A stretch of 7,432 bases of DNA. It comes from Flemingiibacterium sp045636265 (GTDB lineage: Bacteria; Bacillota; Clostridia; Oscillospirales; CAG-272). The notes under the pieces are model-generated. The model ran no database searches, was not told the DNA's origin, and saw only the letters and a program-made list of their open reading frames with translations. Below, piece by piece: positions 1-6,067 of the stretch. The stretch is from assembly GCA_045636265.1 (NCBI GenBank), contig JAZTXD010000072.1, forward strand, positions 1-7,432, written 5' to 3'. How positions within the stretch are numbered: position 1 is the stretch's first letter; each line of letters starts with the position of its first letter. The translations under genes and the position numbers were made by a program.

Positions 1-681
1 TTCGAGCAGTATATGGAATATATCGACCTCATGCAGAGTATGGACATGGAGGTTGCGGGCGAGTTTATCGTCATGGCGAGCGAGCTTATGCTCATAAAGA
101 GCAAGATGCTCCTTCCCAAGCCCGAGGATGAAACCGAGGATCCCCGTGCCAAGCTTGCCGCAATGCTGCTTGAATACCAGAAAATGAAGCAGGCGGCAGG
201 GTATCTTGGTGAGCAGTATGCAGAGCATTGGGGACGAATGGTCAAGGATACCGACGAGGTTAAACCCGATTCGGGTAAGATCGAGCCTCAGGAAGCAGAG
301 GCGCTTCGCCGCGTTATGCTCTCGATGCTTCGTTCGATGGATAAAGCGGCTGTTGATGCCGCAAACCGTGAGGCTGCGGAGCGGCCGTTCGAGCGCATAC
401 TCAGAACGCCGATTGTACCTGTCAGCGGCAAGATATACGGAGTTATACGCTATCTTGTGAGAAACGGAGAGTCGCTGTATACATCCATTCTCTTAACGGC
501 GAAAACGAGAAGTGAGCTCATTGCTACATTTCTTGCTATGCTTGAGCTTATTAAAAAGAACCGCGTTACACTTCATCCCGTTGAGGAAACCGATTTCGGT
601 GAGATCACCGATTTCCGTGTACTTTTAAATCACGAAAAACATGTTGGAGGCGAGAACAATGTCAGCGAAGTCTATACTTGA
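1..681 (+). CDS. scpA: Segregation and condensation protein A (ScpA), 5'-truncated
   Basis: ScpA is the kleisin subunit of bacterial SMC condensin. It bridges the SMC heads, binds a ScpB dimer, and is needed for chromosome compaction and origin segregation in the cytoplasm. The reading frame is open from base 1 (FEQYMEYI...), so the ATG at 13 is internal. Full-length family members are about 250 residues, so roughly 25-30 N-terminal residues, including the usual GPLDLLL motif, lie outside the window. Visible hallmarks are the N-terminal SMC-binding helix segment (GEFIVMASELMLIKSKMLLP region), a charged middle linker, and the C-terminal winged helix with RSELIATFLAMLELIKKNRV followed by DFGEI. 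The last 23 bases overlap scpB, and the scpB ribosome binding site lies inside this gene, so the two are probably translationally coupled. The family call is confident. Confidence 0.95.
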   Translation, partial: FEQYMEYIDLMQSMDMEVAGEFIVMASELMLIKSKMLLPKPEDETEDPRAKLAAMLLEYQKMKQAAGYLGEQYAEHWGRMVKDTDEVKPDSGKIEPQEAEALRRVMLSMLRSMDKAAVDAANREAAERPFERILRTPIVPVSGKIYGVIRYLVRNGESLYTSILLTAKTRSELIATFLAMLELIKKNRVTLHPVEETDFGEITDFRVLLNHEKHVGGENNVSEVYT

Positions 682-1210
682 GGCGATACTTTTTGCCGCA
701 GGACATCCTATGTCCTATGAAAAGCTCGCCGAGGCGACGGAGTGCATAACCAGCGAGGTAAAAGAAATACTCACAGAGATGAAAAAAGAGTATGACAATC
801 CCAAAAATGAGCGCGGAATACAGCTTGTTATGTATAAGGACTCCTGCCAGCTCTGTACAAAAGAGGAGCATGTCGATAAAATACGTACAGCCCTTGATAT
901 TCGCTCGGGCGGCAATCTTTCGCGAAGCTCAATGGAAACCCTTGCTATAGTTGCATATCACCAGCCGGTAACACGCTCGTATATTGACTCGGTGCGCGGA
1001 ATAGATTCAAACTACAGTGTCAATAATCTCACGGATAAGGGACTTATCGAGGTTTGCGGAAAGCTTCACGCCCCCGGCAGACCGTCGCTTTACCGCACGA
1101 CTGAAAATTTCCTGCGTATTTTCGGAATTTCATCTGTGGATGAGCTTCCGCCGGTTGAGCTGTTTGCGATTCCGGAAATCAAGAGCGAGGAGAATGCAGA
1201 CGAGCAGTAA
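659..1210 (+). CDS. scpB: Segregation and condensation protein B (ScpB)
   Basis: ScpB is the dimeric winged-helix (kite) partner that wraps the ScpA linker in the SMC-ScpAB condensin. The product is 183 residues, normal for the family. The first winged helix spans about residues 3-78 (SILEAILFAAGHPMS). The second, about 87-160, carries the signature METLAIVAYHQPVTRSYID, then RGIDS, and the C-terminal GRPSLYRTTENFLRIFG with DELPP. I chose the ATG at 659 because TTGGAGG at 644-650 sits 8 bases upstream and the protein then begins MSAKSILEAILF, as ScpB proteins do. An in-frame ATG at 641 lies on the SD itself and would add six unconserved residues. It overlaps scpA by 23 bases. The acidic tail after residue 170 is unconserved. 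Confidence 0.96.
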   Translation: MSAKSILEAILFAAGHPMSYEKLAEATECITSEVKEILTEMKKEYDNPKNERGIQLVMYKDSCQLCTKEEHVDKIRTALDIRSGGNLSRSSMETLAIVAYHQPVTRSYIDSVRGIDSNYSVNNLTDKGLIEVCGKLHAPGRPSLYRTTENFLRIFGISSVDELPPVELFAIPEIKSEENADEQ

Positions 1211-1239
1211 GACTTTGATTTTTGTTGGGAGGGGATGCA

Positions 1240-1902
1240 ATGGGGTGGATTATCGCCGCGGCGATAATCATTCTGATACTTATAGTTTTGACATTAAAGG
1301 TAAGTGTCAGAGTGAAGCTTCGTGATGACGTGTCGCTTGTGCTCGGCATCGGCATATTCAAAAAAAAGCTTTTTCCCTCCAAAGAAAAAACGGTCAGACT
1401 TTCGGATTATAAAATCGTCAGATTCAGAAAAAATAAAGATAAGCAGACCGAAAAGGGAAAAAAGAAGAGCAAAAAGAAAAAATCCGCCAAGAAAGCACTG
1501 ACAGGTACAGAAGGCTCATCGGGTGAAAATAAGCCCGAGCGCGATATCTTGGGGCTTATTTCAAAGCTTCTTGAAGTCGTTAAGGTGTTTCTCTCTCGCT
1601 TCGGACACCATTTGCGCATTAATGTAAAGCGAGTGCACATAATAGTTGCAAGCAAGGATGCGGCAACCACTGCGGTACTCTACGGAGCCGTTTGCGGCGC
1701 GGTGCAGTGCTTGTTTGAATTTCTTTACAACTGTATACACTTAACACTTCCAAAAAGCGAGGAAATGCAGGTCGTACCCGATTTTACATCGGAGAAGATT
1801 AAAGCGGAGATTGATATTACATTTTCATTCCGACTCTGGCAGGTATTTGATATACTGCTTCGCTCGGCGTGGACATATATAAAACAAAATCTCAATAAAT
1901 GA
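1240..1902 (+). CDS. DUF2953 family membrane-anchored protein (YtfI-like)
   Basis: This 220-residue protein has one N-terminal membrane segment (residues about 2-20, GWIIAAAIIILILIVLTLK). A short beta-rich stretch follows, then a very lysine-rich linker (about 62-86), then a globular C-terminal part. That part contains the SKDAATTAVLYGAVCGAVQ helix (about 138-156) and VVPDFTSEKIKAEIDI (about 178-193), both typical of DUF2953. In Bacillus and clostridia, DUF2953 genes neighbour ytfJ, as here, which suggests a link to spore or envelope biology; the biochemical role is unknown. The start at ATG 1240 follows a strong GGGAGGGG at 1227-1234. A TTG at 1222, in frame, overlaps the SD region and is unlikely. 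The membrane segment probably leaves the C-terminal domain on one side of the membrane; topology is not certain. The family call rests on context as well as sequence. Confidence 0.82.
   Translation: MGWIIAAAIIILILIVLTLKVSVRVKLRDDVSLVLGIGIFKKKLFPSKEKTVRLSDYKIVRFRKNKDKQTEKGKKKSKKKKSAKKALTGTEGSSGENKPERDILGLISKLLEVVKVFLSRFGHHLRINVKRVHIIVASKDAATTAVLYGAVCGAVQCLFEFLYNCIHLTLPKSEEMQVVPDFTSEKIKAEIDITFSFRLWQVFDILLRSAWTYIKQNLNK
1848..1856 (+). promoter_or_regulatory. Weak candidate extended -10 promoter ahead of ytfJ
   Basis: TGATATACT matches an extended -10 element (TGn plus TATACT, 5 of 6 to TATAAT). It lies inside the end of the DUF2953 gene, about 60 bases before the ytfJ start. The -35 position (1828-1833, TTCCGA) is poor, matching only three of six bases. 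It does not resemble the forespore sigma-G or sigma-F elements that drive ytfJ in Bacillus. In coding DNA of this composition such a match can occur by chance. Confidence 0.15.
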
Positions 1903-1918
1903 AAAGGAGAACATAAAA

Positions 1919-2410
1919 ATGGCAGACAACAAAATTTCCGGCATCATTGAAACATCTCTTGAGCAGATAAGAAACGTGGTCGACGCAAACACAATCATCG
2001 GCGAGCCGATAAACACACCCACCGGCACCACTGTTATTCCGGTTTCCAAGGTTATGGTCGGTTTTGCATCCGGCGGAATTGACTATCTTGGAAAGAATAT
2101 GAAGAATATCGCGGACAACGCAAACAACAATGCGCGTCCCTCTGCGCTTACCACCAACTTCGGAGGCGGCGGCGGAACCGGCGTCACCGTACAGCCCGTT
2201 GGCTTTTTGGTAATATCTCCCGACGGAAACGTTCAGCTTCTTAATCTCGGTGCAAATACGTCTGCCGCAGCTCCCGACAAGATCGATCAGATCGCGGGAC
2301 TTATCGAAAAATCTCCCGATCTCATTAAGAAGATCAAGGATATTTTCACAAAGAATAAGTCCGAGGAGAAGGAAACTGCTACCGACAGCTCCGAGGAAAC
2401 CGAGGAATAA
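1919..2410 (+). CDS. ytfJ: Sporulation protein YtfJ / GerW family
   Basis: YtfJ (GerW) is a spore protein. In Bacillus it is made in the forespore and is needed for function of the cortex-lytic enzyme SleB during germination; that role is family knowledge, not visible here. The product is 163 residues, close to the family norm. Conserved features are the N-terminal helix with the NVVDANTIIGEPI block (19-31), GTTVIPVSKVMVGFASGG (36-53), a glycine run FGGGGGTGVTVQPVGFLVIS (81-100), and the DGNVQLL strand (102-108). The tail after about residue 145 is acidic and low complexity (SEEKETATDSSEETEE), as is common in clostridial members. AAAGGAG at 1904-1910 precedes the ATG at a suitable distance. 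Its presence suggests a spore former or a recent descendant of one; YtfJ-like genes also persist in some non-sporulating Firmicutes. Confidence 0.93.
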   Translation: MADNKISGIIETSLEQIRNVVDANTIIGEPINTPTGTTVIPVSKVMVGFASGGIDYLGKNMKNIADNANNNARPSALTTNFGGGGGTGVTVQPVGFLVISPDGNVQLLNLGANTSAAAPDKIDQIAGLIEKSPDLIKKIKDIFTKNKSEEKETATDSSEETEE

Positions 2411-2421
2411 GTTTCAGAGCA

Positions 2422-2478
2422 TAAACCCTCAAGCAATGCGCATGCTTAAATTGAAGTTTTGTTTTGGGAGAGGGTTTA
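2422..2478 (+). promoter_or_regulatory. Inverted repeat enclosing the carboxypeptidase ribosome binding site
   Basis: TAAACCCTC at 2422-2430 is perfectly complementary to GAGGGTTTA at 2470-2478. The 3' arm contains part of the purine-rich SD (GGGAGAGGG, 2466-2474) and ends directly against the ATG at 2479. Inside the 39-base loop a second small hairpin (AAGCA 2431-2435 with TGCTT 2443-2447) abuts the outer 5' arm and could stack on it. If folded in mRNA this would mask the ribosome binding site. There is no U-tract after the 3' arm, so it is not an intrinsic terminator. The pairing is seen directly; the regulatory role is inferred. The stem may also be fortuitous. Confidence 0.4.
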
Positions 2479-3582
2479 ATGAAAATAACAAAAATATTCG
2501 CTCTTGTCCTTGCCGTTTCATTTATGTGTTCGCTGTTTGTACAGCCGGCATCGGCGCTTGAGCTTTCCGCAAACAGCGCAATTCTTATTGAAGCGTCAAC
2601 GGGACAGGTCATATACGAAAAGGACGCCGACACAAAGCGTCCCATGGCGAGTACCACGAAAATTATGACGGCACTTGTCGCAATTGAATCAGGCGACATT
2701 AGCCGTGAAATTACAGTTGATGCGGCGGCGGCAGGAGTTGAAGGCTCGTCCATATATCTTTGTGCCGGGGATAAGATAACGCTTGAGTCGCTTATCTGGG
2801 CACTGATGCTTGAGAGTGCAAACGATGCCGCGGCAGCTATTGCAATAGGCGTTGCGGGTTCAGTCGATGCGTTTGCAGACATGATGAACGCAAAAGCCGC
2901 CGAACTTGGGCTGACGAGCACGCATTTCACAAATCCGCACGGCCTTTCACACGAGGAACACTATACCACCGCCAGAGAGCTTGCAATGCTTACTGCGGCG
3001 GCTATGGAAAACGAAACATTCCGGCAGATCGTAGCTACAGACAAATACAAAATAAGCTATGGCGACACGGTGCGCTGTCTTAATAACCACAACAAGATGC
3101 TTCGTATATACGAGGGAGCTGTCGGTGTCAAGACCGGTTTTACCAAAGCAAGCGGAAGATGTCTTGTGTCTGCGGCAGAGCGTGAGGGCATGACGCTTAT
3201 CGCGGTTACACTCGGTGCACCCGACGATTGGGATGATCACACGTCTATGCTCGATTTGGGGTTCGCAACTCTGGAGAGAGCGACTCTCATAGAGCCGGCA
3301 GAGTCGGCATTTATCTGTCCTTGCATCGGAAGCGAAAAGGGCGAGCTTATTATAAGAAACCGCGACGGACTTTCGATGATATTACCGAAGGGTGAGCATA
3401 ATTTTACCCGTAGGGTGATTTTGCCGAGATACCTGTGGGCACCCGTTATGGCGGGCGATGCTGTGGGAAAAATCGAACTGTATGACGGCGGAACGCTTCT
3501 TGGCGAGGTTACGCTTTATGCTGAAGAGGATGCGCCGCGCATGGAATATAAACAAAGTTTTTTTGAAAGAATTTTTGACTAG
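2479..3582 (+). CDS. D-alanyl-D-alanine carboxypeptidase (peptidase S11, DacF/DacB-like PBP)
   Basis: This low-molecular-weight penicillin-binding protein removes the terminal D-Ala from peptidoglycan pentapeptides outside the membrane, limiting cross-linking. The product is 367 residues, normal for clostridial S11 enzymes. A signal peptide is clear (MKITKIF, hydrophobic core, cleavage likely after PASA at about residue 26). All three active-site motifs are intact: STTK at 58-61 (Ser58 nucleophile, Lys61 base), SAN at 113-115, and KTG at 218-220. The C-terminal beta domain (about 270-350, PBP5_C-like) precedes a short aromatic tail (FFERIFD) that may lie on the membrane. The start is ATG 2479 after GGGAGAGGG; a TTG at 2464 would place extra charged residues before the signal peptide and is unlikely. 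In Bacillus the syntenic gene is dacB, followed by spmA and spmB; here rluB follows directly. Whether the role is vegetative or spore-cortex cannot be told from sequence. Confidence 0.95.
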   Translation: MKITKIFALVLAVSFMCSLFVQPASALELSANSAILIEASTGQVIYEKDADTKRPMASTTKIMTALVAIESGDISREITVDAAAAGVEGSSIYLCAGDKITLESLIWALMLESANDAAAAIAIGVAGSVDAFADMMNAKAAELGLTSTHFTNPHGLSHEEHYTTARELAMLTAAAMENETFRQIVATDKYKISYGDTVRCLNNHNKMLRIYEGAVGVKTGFTKASGRCLVSAAEREGMTLIAVTLGAPDDWDDHTSMLDLGFATLERATLIEPAESAFICPCIGSEKGELIIRNRDGLSMILPKGEHNFTRRVILPRYLWAPVMAGDAVGKIELYDGGTLLGEVTLYAEEDAPRMEYKQSFFERIFD

Positions 3583-3583
3583 T

Positions 3584-4321
3584 ATGGAAGAAATACGTTT
3601 ACAGAAATATCTTGCGGATGCAGGACTTATGAGCCGCCGTGCCGCCGAGCGTGAAATCTCGCGCGGCGCGGTGCGCGTAAACGGTGCCATTGCCGAGATC
3701 GGACAGAAAATCCTGCCCGACGTTGATACCGTGGAATATAACGGCAAGCCCGTTAAGATCGGCTTCAAGCGATTTGTATACATAATGCTTAATAAGCCGA
3801 GAGGATATGTTACCACCGCCTCGGACGAAAAGGGACGGCCAACTGTGGTTGAGCTGTGCCGTGAGGTGGGGGAGCGCGTGTATCCTGTCGGCAGACTTGA
3901 CATGGATTCCGACGGTCTGCTGCTTCTCACCAATGACGGAGAGCTTGCAAACAGACTCACGCATCCGCGTCACGAAATACCGAAAATATATCACGTTGAG
4001 GTGAGCGGCAAGGTTGATCTTGCCACGGTCAAAAAGCTGTCAAGTCCGCTCGTGATAGACGGATATCAGATACAGCCCGTGCATACCGAGGTGCACTCCA
4101 TGAGGACAGACAAGCGCCGTGAGCTCACAGTGCTTCGCATGGAGCTTTATGAGGGGCGCAACCGCCAGATACGCAAAATGTGCGAGATATGCGGACTGAC
4201 CGTTAACCGGCTTACACGTGTGGCAATCGGTGATTTGAAGCTCCAGAGCTTAAAGCCGGGAGCATGGCGGCACCTGACAAAGTCGCAGGTTGATTATTTA
4301 AAAAAGAACAGCGGAAAATAA
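3584..4321 (+). CDS. rluB: rRNA pseudouridine synthase, RsuA/RluB/E/F family
   Basis: This enzyme converts a uridine of ribosomal RNA to pseudouridine. In Bacillus and clostridia the gene at this position is usually called rluB and is thought to act on 23S rRNA, but the exact target is not provable here. The product is 245 residues. An S4 RNA-binding domain comes first (about 3-60, RLQKYLADAGLMSRRAAE). The catalytic domain begins at LNKPRGYVTT (69-78) and carries the motif GRLDMDSDGLLLLTNDG (103-119), with Asp106 as the catalytic residue. The family motif EGRNRQIRKM is at 190-199, followed by RVAIGDLKL. The ATG lies 1 base after the upstream TAG, with no good SD (only GAAAG at 3566-3570), which suggests termination-reinitiation from the carboxypeptidase gene. 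The frame is open upstream to 3458, but those residues are not family-like. Confidence 0.94.
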   Translation: MEEIRLQKYLADAGLMSRRAAEREISRGAVRVNGAIAEIGQKILPDVDTVEYNGKPVKIGFKRFVYIMLNKPRGYVTTASDEKGRPTVVELCREVGERVYPVGRLDMDSDGLLLLTNDGELANRLTHPRHEIPKIYHVEVSGKVDLATVKKLSSPLVIDGYQIQPVHTEVHSMRTDKRRELTVLRMELYEGRNRQIRKMCEICGLTVNRLTRVAIGDLKLQSLKPGAWRHLTKSQVDYLKKNSGK

Positions 4322-4338
4322 GAGGAGTTAGTTAAGAT

Positions 4339-4749
4339 ATGCTTATCATAAGACCTGTACAGGATAAAAACTATCAGAAGGAGCTTTGCGAAAAGTGCGG
4401 CGTGGAGTTTGATCCAGATCTGCTCGCTTATGCCGCTTTTATAAACGATGCTCCGGACAGCAAAAATTCGGGCGAGTTTATTGGTATCTGTCAGTTTAAA
4501 ATGGGCAAGGAAGCTCATATTATCGATCTTGCAAAGGCTATCGGTACGGACGACACCGAGGCTATGTTCATAATGGGCAGACAGACTATGAATTTTATCG
4601 ACCTTCACGGCGTTCACTATGCATATTTTGATGCAGACTGCGACGAAAAATTTATCATGTGGCTCGGATTTAAGAAGGATGAAAACGGAAAATGGGCGGC
4701 GGATCTTGAAGAATTTTTCAAACACCCGTGCGCATCCGAGAAAAAATAA
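4339..4749 (+). CDS. Small GNAT-like protein of unknown function
   Basis: I do not recognise a named gene. The 136-residue product looks like a compact GNAT (acetyltransferase-fold) domain. It starts with MLIIRPVQ, typical of the first strand. A central strand GEFIGICQF (45-53) is followed by a HIIDLAKAIG strand-turn and a long helix (about 72-89). The end, WLGFKKDENGKWAADLEEFF (108-127), resembles the last strands of GNAT proteins, where LGF precedes a beta hairpin. The usual acetyl-CoA loop (Q/RxxGxG/A) is not evident, with only IGTDDTEA at that position, so catalytic competence is doubtful. Five cysteines are present, including C17-x-x-C20; a single CxxC pair does not make a zinc finger by itself. 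AGGAG at 4323-4327 is a rather distant SD (11 bases). It sits between rluB and the CapA-like gene in the same direction with short gaps, so it is probably co-transcribed. Confidence 0.6.
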   Translation: MLIIRPVQDKNYQKELCEKCGVEFDPDLLAYAAFINDAPDSKNSGEFIGICQFKMGKEAHIIDLAKAIGTDDTEAMFIMGRQTMNFIDLHGVHYAYFDADCDEKFIMWLGFKKDENGKWAADLEEFFKHPCASEKK

Positions 4750-4760
4750 GGGGGATTTCG

Positions 4761-6035
4761 ATGAACAGATTTTTGAGGTTAACCGCCGCGCTGACTTTGG
4801 TTTTTGCGCTGTCTTCCTGTGCCGGAAACAACGATGTAACCCCCGGCCTTCTTATTCCCGACGAAACAACTGCTGACCCGAACGCGACTATCGTTACCGC
4901 CCCCGGCGCTGATGTTACCGAAAACGCTTCGGACGCGCCCGATGACACCGGAATCATTCCGCCAGCGCCGACGGAAACGAGAATTTCCTTCCTCGCGGCA
5001 GGAGATAACATAATCCACGAGAATGTATTCCTCGATGCGAGATCACGTGCAAAAGAGGGACAGGAATACAACTTTACCGATATGTACGCAGGCATCGCTG
5101 ATGCCGTAAAAGATGCCGATATTGCGTTCATCAATCAGGAAACCCCGATATGCGGCGATGAAATGACCGTGTCGGGCTATCCTAACTTCAACACTCCCGA
5201 AGCGGCAGGCGATACGCTTATCGAGCTTGGTTTTGACATCATCAATATAGCGAACAATCATATGCTTGATAAGAGGGAAGCCGGATACAAGGGCACGCTC
5301 AACTATTGGGATGCAAGGGCTGACAAGGTTACCTTGCTTGGCGGCTACCGTGACAAAGCGGATTATGAAAACATCCGCGTTATAGAGGAGCAGGGCGTTT
5401 CCATTGCGTTTGTTACATATACCTACTCGACCAACGGCATGTATCTTCCCACGGGAAGCAACATGTTTGTGCCGTACATCGACAGCGCGGAGATAGTACG
5501 CATGACACAGAAGGCTGGGGAGCTTGCCGATTTGGTGTTCGTCGTAATGCACTGGGGAAATGAGGACAACTCCACTCCTACAAGCGAGCAGAAATCGCTT
5601 GCATCCGCAATCACAGAAGCCGGCGCCGATGTTATAATCGGTATGCACCCCCATGTTATTCAGCCTATGGAATGGCTCACAGCTTCCGACGGAACACAGA
5701 CGCTCGTTATCTATTCACTCGGAAATCTTATTTGCACCCAGTACAACAGCTACAATCTTGTAGGCGGTATCGTTACGTTTGATATCGTAAAGTCGCTGTC
5801 CGGTGAGCTTACCATAGAAAATCCGATTTACAATCCTACCGTGTGCCACTATAATACACAGCGCCTTGGTTTGCAGGTTTACTTCATGGAAGACTATACA
5901 GAAGAGCTTGTGGCGCTTCACGGCTGCCCCGGATACGGACAGAATACCAAGGGCAGAACCTGGACTCTTGACTATATAAGAGGTCTTGTTACAAACAGCA
6001 TTACCGAGGAGTTCCTCCCCGATTTTCTCAAATAA
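4761..6035 (+). CDS. CapA/PgsA-family metallophosphatase-fold lipoprotein
   Basis: This 424-residue exported protein begins with a lipoprotein signal (MNRFLRLTAALTLVFALSSC; lipobox LSSC, lipidated Cys20). A Thr/Asp/Pro-rich spacer follows (about 21-72), then a calcineurin-like metallophosphatase domain of the CapA type (about 74-345). Metal-site motifs in order are GD at 81-82, NQE at 125-127, NNHMLD at 165-170, HWGNE at 264-268 and GMHPH at 294-298, followed by YSLGN (318-322). In Bacillus, CapA/PgsA takes part in poly-gamma-glutamate synthesis or export, but no capB or capC ligase gene lies beside it. Many clostridia carry such stand-alone CapA-like lipoproteins of unknown substrate, so I do not assign capsule synthesis. 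The ATG at 4761 follows GGGGG at 4750-4754. An upstream in-frame start at 4728 overlaps the preceding gene and would add charged residues before the signal peptide. Confidence 0.92.
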   Translation: MNRFLRLTAALTLVFALSSCAGNNDVTPGLLIPDETTADPNATIVTAPGADVTENASDAPDDTGIIPPAPTETRISFLAAGDNIIHENVFLDARSRAKEGQEYNFTDMYAGIADAVKDADIAFINQETPICGDEMTVSGYPNFNTPEAAGDTLIELGFDIINIANNHMLDKREAGYKGTLNYWDARADKVTLLGGYRDKADYENIRVIEEQGVSIAFVTYTYSTNGMYLPTGSNMFVPYIDSAEIVRMTQKAGELADLVFVVMHWGNEDNSTPTSEQKSLASAITEAGADVIIGMHPHVIQPMEWLTASDGTQTLVIYSLGNLICTQYNSYNLVGGIVTFDIVKSLSGELTIENPIYNPTVCHYNTQRLGLQVYFMEDYTEELVALHGCPGYGQNTKGRTWTLDYIRGLVTNSITEEFLPDFLK

Positions 6036-6067
6036 TCTTCTACCTGATAAAAAGGACGGCGATACAT

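Noticed and set aside
206..460. Alternative-frame + strand open frame of 84 codons inside scpA
   Set aside because: Arg/Ser-rich, no SD, entirely within a conserved gene.
2451..2480. Possible promoter TTGAAG plus TTTAAT ahead of the carboxypeptidase gene
   Set aside because: The -10 would overlap the start codon, so transcription would begin inside the gene and leave out the obvious SD.
2379..2930. Antisense open frame of about 183 codons across the ytfJ/carboxypeptidase junction
   Set aside because: Low-complexity Ala/Ser-rich translation opposite the signal peptide and active-site region of a well supported gene.
3458..3583. Upstream in-frame extension of rluB inside the carboxypeptidase gene
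   Set aside because: The extra 42 residues do not resemble the family, whose S4 domain starts right after the ATG at 3584.
3382..3960. Antisense open frame of about 192 codons over the carboxypeptidase/rluB junction
   Set aside because: Serine/arginine-rich shadow translation with no domain; both + strand genes here are conserved families.
4387..4398. CxxC (C17, C20) of the GNAT-like protein as a zinc finger
   Set aside because: Only one pair is close together and no second pair is suitably spaced, so metal binding cannot be claimed.
5043..5654. Long antisense open frame (about 203 codons) opposite the CapA-like gene
   Set aside because: It lies wholly inside a gene with clear family motifs, shows no recognisable domain, and looks like a mirror of the coding strand's codon bias.
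6006..6017. Short hairpin GAGGA-GT-TCCTC as a possible terminator at the end of the CapA-like gene
   Set aside because: The loop is only 2 bases, it lies within coding sequence, and no T-run follows.
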